Source: Kiritimatiellia bacterium (GTDB taxonomy: Bacteria > Verrucomicrobiota > Kiritimatiellia > RFP12 > UBA1067). Taken from it: a DNA stretch of 11,819 bases. The notes under the pieces are model-generated. The model searched no databases and had not been told where the DNA came from. It was given only the letters and a program-made list of their open reading frames with translations. Within the stretch, counting starts at the first letter, position 1, and each line of letters begins with the position of its first letter. The stretch lies in assembly GCA_900771305.1 (NCBI GenBank), contig CAAGNL010000523.1, forward strand, positions 1 to 11,819, given 5' to 3'. Below are positions 7,538-11,819 of the stretch, piece after piece. Both the position numbers and the translations under genes were made by a program.

Positions 7538-7774
7538 TCAGTTACGGGCGTATGCAAATGTTTCCTCCATGCCTGCCTGGGGCCGGAAGCGCCTATGCGA
7601 TCTGCAGAAGAGGCACCGCCGTGAAATGCCTGTCGTCGGACGCTTGCCAGAAACCCCGAGCGACGAGGCGATGACCTCCTTCAGGAAGACGTTGATGCTT
7701 CGCCCGGCCTGCTCGGCCGCCGTCCGGACAGCCGCCGCCAGATCGTCGTCCGCATGGATGGTCAGGGTCGTCAT
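7538..7774 (-). CDS. Ribbon-helix-helix DNA-binding protein (antitoxin-like), no toxin partner
   Basis: 78-residue protein. Residues 2-8 (TTLTIHA) form the expected DNA-contacting strand, 10-23 (DDLAAAVRTAAEQA) the first helix, GRS the turn, and 27-39 (INVFLKEVIASSL) the second helix. This is the standard RHH layout of VapB/RelB/Arc-type antitoxins and repressors. The tail (40-78) is basic and Cys-containing (RRCLFCRSHRRFR) and matches nothing I know; antitoxin tails normally bind the toxin. The next gene is a secreted 611-residue protein, not a small toxin, so a regulatory role is more likely than toxin neutralisation, or the gene is a toxin-less remnant. ATG 7774 is preferred because GAGGGG (7790-7785) is 10 nt upstream; ATG 7783 is 1 nt from it, and ATG 7792 and TTG 7795 lie on or before it. 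Confidence 0.78.
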   Translation of the reverse strand: MTTLTIHADDDLAAAVRTAAEQAGRSINVFLKEVIASSLGVSGKRPTTGISRRCLFCRSHRRFRPQAGMEETFAYARN

Positions 7775-7784
7775 CTGATTCATT

Positions 7785-7790
7785 CCCCTC
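7785..7790 (-). promoter_or_regulatory. Shine-Dalgarno GAGGGG deciding the RHH start
   Basis: Lies 10 nt before ATG 7774 and 1 nt before ATG 7783. It supports the MTTLTI start, which also matches where RHH proteins usually begin. Confidence 0.6.
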
Positions 7791-7805
7791 ATCAAGTTGA
7801 ATCAT

Positions 7806-7834
7806 ATTGTACATCGCCGACCATCGGCTGTCAA
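7806..7834 (-). promoter_or_regulatory. Near-consensus sigma70 promoter of the four-gene operon
   Basis: On the minus strand TTGACA (7834-7829, 6/6) is followed by a 17-bp spacer and TACAAT (7811-7806, 5/6). Transcription would start near 7799, giving a leader of about 25 nt before the RHH ATG at 7774. It sits 16 bp beyond the stop codon of the metallophosphoesterase gene and is the best promoter in the window. It would drive the RHH, secreted protein, pyrophosphatase and glycosidase genes. Confidence 0.82.
7816..7828. promoter_or_regulatory. Dyad GCCGA-N3-TCGGC in the promoter spacer, possible operator
   Basis: A perfect 5-bp inverted repeat with a 3-bp centre lies entirely between the -35 and -10 boxes. 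A protein bound there would block RNA polymerase. RHH antitoxin-like proteins commonly repress their own promoters by binding such dyads, and the first gene downstream encodes one. A dyad this short could arise by chance in GC-rich DNA; its position gives it weight. Confidence 0.5.
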
Positions 7835-7850
7835 TTCCGGCAGGCGGCCA

Positions 7851-10800
7851 CTAGTCCACGAAGATCGTCGTGCCGCCCTCGAAGCGGCCGGTCTCCGGTC
7901 CATGCGACGCGAAGCCGCCGGTGCTGGACAGGTAGAGCTTCCGCTCCACCGCGTCCCACAGCATCGCCGCGCCGATGTTCGTCATCACGGGACGGAAGTC
8001 GCGCACGGGCTCCCCGTCCCGCCAGATCTTCACGCGGTGGAGGCGCGCCTTCGACAGGTTCGCCACGACGCCCCCGACGTTGTTGCCGAAGAGCGTCAGG
8101 TTCACGCCGGCGTCGACGTCGTCCGTCTTCGCGGCCGTGTACACGCGGCCGCCGTACGCCCCGCCGACGATGTCCATCGTCTGGGCTCCCGCCTTCAGCT
8201 CCGTCGTCACGCGGTAGCGCGTGTTCGCGGCGACCGCCAGCCGGTCGGCCGTCGAAGAGGCCACGCCGCCCCCCTTGCCCGGATAGACGAAGCCCCCGTA
8301 CGCGAGGGCCGCGCTGCTCCACGCCGTGTGCCAGAACATGACGCGCGTCTCGGTGGACAGGCTCGCGCGCGCGTCGAGGAAGGCCCAGTCGTCGCTCACC
8401 TTGAGCCATTCCATGTCCATGTACGCCTTGAGCCCGCCCCGCCCGCGCACGCCGGTGTCGACGTACTGCACGCCGTCCGAATCGACGTATTCGAGCCAGG
8501 CCGTCGGCCGGACGGAGTCCTCGATCGCCGTGACCGGGCCCCACTTCGCGTAGTCCACGCCCGGGAAGAAGATACGGTCGCTCACGGCGTCGTAGAGTCC
8601 CGCGCGGCCGTCCTTGAGGCACGGACGGAAGTCGCGCAGCAGCTCGCCGCCGCGGCTGAGCTTCAGTCCGTAGCAGCGCGTCTTCGACGCGTACGTGGTC
8701 TGCCCGCCCTTGTCGCAGGCGTGCAGATACAGTCCCACGCCGGTGCTGACCTCGGACGACTCGTTCCGCGCGACCGTCGTCGCGCCGTCGACCTCCAGGG
8801 TCTGCACGCCCGGGGCCAACGTCGCCTTGAACGCATACTTCCGGTTCGTCGTCCAGACGGGCGCGTGCGCGCCGTAGATGCCCACGGCGCCGTAGCCCAG
8901 CCACTGCCCGGCATCCCGGGCCGCGTGGACGAAGTAGAGGCGCGAACCGCCGTCCGCCAGGCAGGCGCCGAGGAACGTGTGGTCGTATCCGATCTCCGTC
9001 CAGGACATCTCGCCCTCGGCCACGAGGCCCGCGTCCGCCGTCACGCCCGTGTGCAGCCACTGCGCGCCGTCGCTCTCGACGTATTCAATCCAGGCGTCCG
9101 GCTTCCCGGCGACGACCGGGGTCGGCGGCTGCAGGAGGTGCGGTCCCGCGGCCTTCGTCTCCGCGCCCGTGAAGACACGGCGCGAGACCTGGTCGTAGAG
9201 GCCGGCGAGGCCGTTCTTCCGACAGGGGCGGAAGTCGCGCACGAGCACGCCGTCCTGCCAGATCTTCAGGCCGTAGCAGCGCGCCGGCGCGCAGTTGTCC
9301 GCGGCGCCCGCGACGTTGTTCGCGAAGAGGAAGAGATTGCAGTCCGTCTCGACGGTCCGGGCGTCGGCCGCGGAATAGACCCGCGCGCCGTCCAGGTCCA
9401 GCGTCTGCAAGCCGGCGTTCAGCTCCGTCACCACGTGGTAGCGCCGGTTGGCCTCGAGCGGAATCCGCGCGCCGTTCCGCGTCGGGTAGATGAAGGAGCC
9501 GTAGCCCATGCCCAGCGCGGCGTTCGCCGTGTGGAAGAACATGACGCGGGTGTCGGTGTTCCACGCCCCGCGCGCGTCGAGGAACGCGACGTCGGGCCCG
9601 ACCGCGGTGAACAGGCCGTCGATCTCGGCCTTCGTGCCGCTGCGCGCGCGCACGCCCGTGTCGAGGTACTGGACGCCGGTGGACTCGATGTACTCGACGA
9701 AGGCGTCGGGATGCTGGCTGGGCAGGTCGGCGGGCGTGGTCAGCGTCGCGTCGAGCGCGGCCCCCTTCGCGCCGTACTGTCCGCGCGGCTGGACCGTGAA
9801 CCGGTGGCGTTCGCCCGGCGCGAGCAGGGTCTCGGGGAAGAGGTACGTCGCCGTGCCCGTGCGGTCGGCGGGTTCCATCCAGAAGTCGGAGAACATCTCC
9901 GCGTGGGCGATCTCGGTCCAGGCGCCCGACGTGTTCCGCGTCTGCGCCGTGAGCCAGTACGTCATCGCCCCCTCGACCTGCGGGAACGTCAGGCGCACAC
10001 CCTGGCAGGGATCGCCCTCGGCCACGGCCGTCAGCGCGGCGCCGGACGCGAACTCGGGCGCGACCTCGTCCGCGACGAGGCGCGCGCGGTTGTAGGGCGC
10101 CGTCGCCGCGGCGAACGGCAGCGGGATGGTCCACGGCGACTCGGGACAGATCTCCGTGCCGTCCAGGATGTCCCAGCGGCGCGCGACGATGCGGTCGGCG
10201 TAGACGTCCAGCACGAGCACCGCGTTCGAGAGCTTGGATTGCCCCCCCTTCGCCGCCTGGCCGTCCAGCAGACCCTGCCAGGCGTTGATGCAGCAGGCGT
10301 TGACCACGGTGAATGCGCCCTGCCAGATGAACTGGTCGTTGCGCAGCGAGCCGTGGACGTGGCCCGAGAGCTCGACGACCTGGGGGTACTTCTCGAAGAT
10401 CGCGCGGCTCTGCGCCCAGCCCCAGTTGTGGGAGTTGTACACCGTGTCCTGCGGCGGCTCGTGCTCGCAGACGAAGACGGGCCGGCCGGGATGCGCCTCG
10501 CAGGCGGCCTTCACGCGCGCCTCGTAGTCCGCCCAGGAGAGGAAGCCTTCGCCGCCGACGTTGTACGGCATCGTGAGGAACGCGTAGCCGTTCACCTCGC
10601 GCGTGTCGGTGTGGACGTTCTCGACGCCGAGCAGCTGCAGGGTCTCGACGGCGGCCTGCGCCTGGGTGAGCCCGTTCAGCTCCATCTGCGTGTCGTGGTT
10701 GCCGACGGCCGTGATCTGGCGCGGCGGCGTGACGCCGGCGAAGACCTCGTCGAACACCTGGCGGTAGGCACGGTAGCCGTCCGGGTAGTGCGCGTTCGCG

Positions 10801-11012
10801 ACGTCGCCCGTATGGACGATCAGCTCGACGCCCTTCGACCGGAAGAGCTCGAGCGCCTTCCGGACGCGCGCGCAGCTGTCGATGGTCCGCTCGACATGCG
10901 TGTCCGTCAGGAACCCGAAGCGGAGCGCGGGACGCCCCTCGCCGGCGCCCAGCACGGGAGCCGCGAGCGAGGCGAGCGACGCGCCCAGAAAGGATCGTCT
11001 CGAGATGTTCAT
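7851..11012 (-). CDS. Tat-exported metallophosphoesterase with three LamG-like repeats
   Basis: 1053-residue secreted protein. The N terminus SRRSFLG (4-10) followed by a hydrophobic stretch and LGA is a twin-arginine signal, so the protein is probably exported folded with its metals. Residues 30-275 form a calcineurin-type phosphoesterase with all five motifs: D37-x-H39, G69-D70, GNHD (104-107), H184 and GHVH (217-220). These ligate two metals for phosphodiester or phosphomonoester hydrolysis; the substrate is not evident. An FN3-like stretch (about 310-428) links to three repeats at about 437-628, 640-826 and 838-1040. These open with [FW][IVL]EY[IV][ED]S and TG and carry VRDFRP, typical of LamG/concanavalin-like surface modules. 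It starts 7 nt after the preceding stop with no Shine-Dalgarno, which suggests translational coupling. A strong promoter lies just past its stop, so it is not part of the next operon. Confidence 0.9.
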   Translation of the reverse strand: MNISRRSFLGASLASLAAPVLGAGEGRPALRFGFLTDTHVERTIDSCARVRKALELFRSKGVELIVHTGDVANAHYPDGYRAYRQVFDEVFAGVTPPRQITAVGNHDTQMELNGLTQAQAAVETLQLLGVENVHTDTREVNGYAFLTMPYNVGGEGFLSWADYEARVKAACEAHPGRPVFVCEHEPPQDTVYNSHNWGWAQSRAIFEKYPQVVELSGHVHGSLRNDQFIWQGAFTVVNACCINAWQGLLDGQAAKGGQSKLSNAVLVLDVYADRIVARRWDILDGTEICPESPWTIPLPFAAATAPYNRARLVADEVAPEFASGAALTAVAEGDPCQGVRLTFPQVEGAMTYWLTAQTRNTSGAWTEIAHAEMFSDFWMEPADRTGTATYLFPETLLAPGERHRFTVQPRGQYGAKGAALDATLTTPADLPSQHPDAFVEYIESTGVQYLDTGVRARSGTKAEIDGLFTAVGPDVAFLDARGAWNTDTRVMFFHTANAALGMGYGSFIYPTRNGARIPLEANRRYHVVTELNAGLQTLDLDGARVYSAADARTVETDCNLFLFANNVAGAADNCAPARCYGLKIWQDGVLVRDFRPCRKNGLAGLYDQVSRRVFTGAETKAAGPHLLQPPTPVVAGKPDAWIEYVESDGAQWLHTGVTADAGLVAEGEMSWTEIGYDHTFLGACLADGGSRLYFVHAARDAGQWLGYGAVGIYGAHAPVWTTNRKYAFKATLAPGVQTLEVDGATTVARNESSEVSTGVGLYLHACDKGGQTTYASKTRCYGLKLSRGGELLRDFRPCLKDGRAGLYDAVSDRIFFPGVDYAKWGPVTAIEDSVRPTAWLEYVDSDGVQYVDTGVRGRGGLKAYMDMEWLKVSDDWAFLDARASLSTETRVMFWHTAWSSAALAYGGFVYPGKGGGVASSTADRLAVAANTRYRVTTELKAGAQTMDIVGGAYGGRVYTAAKTDDVDAGVNLTLFGNNVGGVVANLSKARLHRVKIWRDGEPVRDFRPVMTNIGAAMLWDAVERKLYLSSTGGFASHGPETGRFEGGTTIFVD
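7893..8501 (-). repeat. LamG-like repeat 3 (terminal type) of the phosphoesterase
   Basis: Residues about 838-1040: opens WLEYVDSDGVQYVDTG and closes with RDFRPV and ASHGPETGRF. It lacks both Cys residues of repeats 1 and 2 (Leu991 and Val1009 at those positions) and continues into a final strand, GTTIFVD. Confidence 0.8.
8535..9095 (-). repeat. LamG-like repeat 2 of the phosphoesterase
   Basis: Residues about 640-826: opens WIEYVESDGAQWLHTG, with TRCYGLK and RDFRPC near its end (Cys780, Cys798), and closes with KWGPV. It is the most diverged of the three in its middle part (QWLGYGAVGIYG). Confidence 0.8.
9129..9704 (-). repeat. LamG-like repeat 1 of the phosphoesterase
   Basis: Residues about 437-628: opens FVEYIESTGVQYLDTG, carries DTRVMFFHT and GYGSFIYP in the middle, then ARCYGLKIWQDG and RDFRPC (Cys579, Cys597). 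Closest in layout to repeat 3. Confidence 0.8.
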
Positions 11013-11019
11013 GGCGCGT

Positions 11020-11819
11020 TCAGCGGACGATGACGAGCGTCCCGGAGTTGGCCCGGAACTCACCGGTCACGGGACCGAGTACCGAGAAGGTTGCGCCCTG
11101 CGGGGCGTAGATCTTCTTCCCGACCTTGTCGTAGAGCGCGGGCAGGCCACCCGTCACCAGAACGGGGACGAAGCTGCGCACGAGCGTCCCGTCCTGCCAG
11201 ATCTTCAGCGTGGAGAGGCGGACCTTCGACACGCAGCCGAGCGTGCCGGCGATGTTGTAGCCGAAGAGGTACATGCTGCGGCCCGTGTCGAGATCGAGCG
11301 CGGCATCCACGCGGTCCACGACCGTCCGGCCGTCCACTTCGATCTTCAGGGACCCCGGCAGGAACGCGGACTTCACGTGGTAGACGCGTCCGACCTCGAT
11401 CGGAATCGTCTCGGGGGACTCGCCGCCGGACGCGCTCTGCGCCGGATTGTCCTTGTGCGGATATCTGAACGTGCCGTAGCCGTAGGAGAACGCGGCCCAG
11501 GCGTTGTGCCACATGTAGAAGCGGGAGTCGGTGCCGTTCTCCCCGCGCGCGCCGAGCAGGCCCACGTCCACGTTCACCTCGAGCCACGCCATGTCGAACT
11601 CCGCGACGGTGCCGGATCGGCCGGTCACGCCGGTGTCGATCCATGTCTTCCCGTCCGTCTCCACGTAGGCGAGCGTCTTCTCCGGCTTCAGGTCGTCCGT
11701 GTAGAGCGGGGCGCCGATGCAGTCCGGCCGGATCGGCAGGGCCGGATAGACGACCTCATCGTTCACCGCATCGTAGAAGCCCGCGACGCCATCCTTCATG
11801 CACGGACGGAAGTCGCGCA
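11020..11819 (-). CDS. LamG-like repeat protein, C-terminal part (5' end outside the window)
   Basis: About 266 codons in frame to the window edge, ending at the TGA at 11022-11020. The visible part starts with the end of one repeat (RDFRPC at the edge, then KDGVAGFYDAVND). After a short linker comes a complete repeat (11673-11062) opening LAYVETDGKTWIDTG and carrying RFYMWHNAWAAF, GYGTFRYP and LKIWQDGTLVRSFVP. The end GPVTGEFRANSGTLVIVR parallels the phosphoesterase end (GPETGRFEGGTTIFVD). The ATG at 11799 is not the start, because conserved repeat sequence reads on upstream of it. The modules are LamG/concanavalin-like, presumably a surface or secreted adhesin or the accessory part of an enzyme whose catalytic domain lies outside. 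The next gene starts 7 nt later, which indicates co-transcription. Confidence 0.85.
   Translation of the reverse strand, partial: RDFRPCMKDGVAGFYDAVNDEVVYPALPIRPDCIGAPLYTDDLKPEKTLAYVETDGKTWIDTGVTGRSGTVAEFDMAWLEVNVDVGLLGARGENGTDSRFYMWHNAWAAFSYGYGTFRYPHKDNPAQSASGGESPETIPIEVGRVYHVKSAFLPGSLKIEVDGRTVVDRVDAALDLDTGRSMYLFGYNIAGTLGCVSKVRLSTLKIWQDGTLVRSFVPVLVTGGLPALYDKVGKKIYAPQGATFSVLGPVTGEFRANSGTLVIVR
11062..11673 (-). repeat. Terminal LamG-like repeat of the partial protein
   Basis: Matches the three repeats of the neighbouring phosphoesterase in order of motifs. Like that protein's last repeat it lacks the two Cys positions (Leu and Val instead) and runs into a GT-x-hydrophobic C-terminal strand. 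Confidence 0.78.

Noticed and set aside
5438..7624. A 728-codon open frame on the plus strand
   Set aside because: Mirror of the secreted Ala-rich gene; Arg-rich low-complexity product, no ribosome binding site or domain.
7538..7774. Classical toxin-antitoxin pair
   Set aside because: Only the antitoxin-like gene is present; neither the downstream secreted protein nor the upstream phosphoesterase looks like a toxin.
7593..7814. Minus-strand frame of 73 codons overlapping the RHH gene
   Set aside because: Out-of-frame reading of the RHH gene, with a Gly/His/Arg-rich product and no fold pattern; the other frame has a clear RHH layout.
7797..11033. A 1078-codon open frame on the plus strand
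   Set aside because: It is antisense to the phosphoesterase gene, rich in Arg, Val, His and Ala, and shows no motif. The minus frame has conserved catalytic motifs. GC-rich third positions leave the opposite frame open.
11020..11799. Complete gene starting at ATG 11799
   Set aside because: The Met lies inside the conserved end of a repeat (RDFRPC reads directly upstream in frame), so the true start is outside the window.

Overview
The window is a GC-rich bacterial segment in which every gene I can support lies on the minus strand, so transcription runs from high to low coordinates. The likely source is a Kiritimatiellota/Verrucomicrobiota/Lentisphaerota-type bacterium. This is inferred from a bacterial glutaminyl-tRNA synthetase, a GH123/DUF4091-type glycosidase with carbohydrate-binding-like modules, large secreted proteins built from LamG-like repeats, and a twin-arginine signal on a secreted phosphoesterase. 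No rRNA or other taxonomic marker is present, so this is a lean only.

Layout in the direction of transcription. (1) 11819-11020: the 3' end of a large secreted repeat protein. (2) 11012-7851, 7 nt later: a Tat-exported calcineurin-type metallophosphoesterase followed by an FN3-like stretch and three LamG-like repeats of the same type as its neighbour. (3) 7834-7806: a near-consensus sigma70 promoter (TTGACA, 17 bp, TACAAT) whose spacer holds a dyad. It opens a tight four-gene operon: a ribbon-helix-helix (RHH) protein (7774-7538), an unrecognised Ala-rich secreted protein (7516-5681), a CBS-domain family II inorganic pyrophosphatase (5666-4362) and a secreted GH123/DUF4091-like glycosidase (4348-842). 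Gaps between stop and start codons are 21, 14 and 13 nt. (4) After a 70-nt gap with a possible promoter, a small secreted protein (771-292) made mostly of 15-residue repeats. (5) A strong hairpin (254-227), then the first 68 codons of glnS (204-1), running off the window.

The exported proteins (phosphoesterase, LamG-like repeats, glycosidase, small repeat protein) suggest a cell-surface or polymer-degrading role, but no shared pathway can be shown. The most distinctive feature is the third block: an RHH DNA-binding protein with no toxin partner sits first in the operon, directly behind a promoter with a dyad in its spacer, and could be an autoregulator of the whole operon. I see no CRISPR array, insertion sequence, tRNA, rRNA or phage gene. 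The very long plus-strand frames are mirror images of the minus-strand genes.
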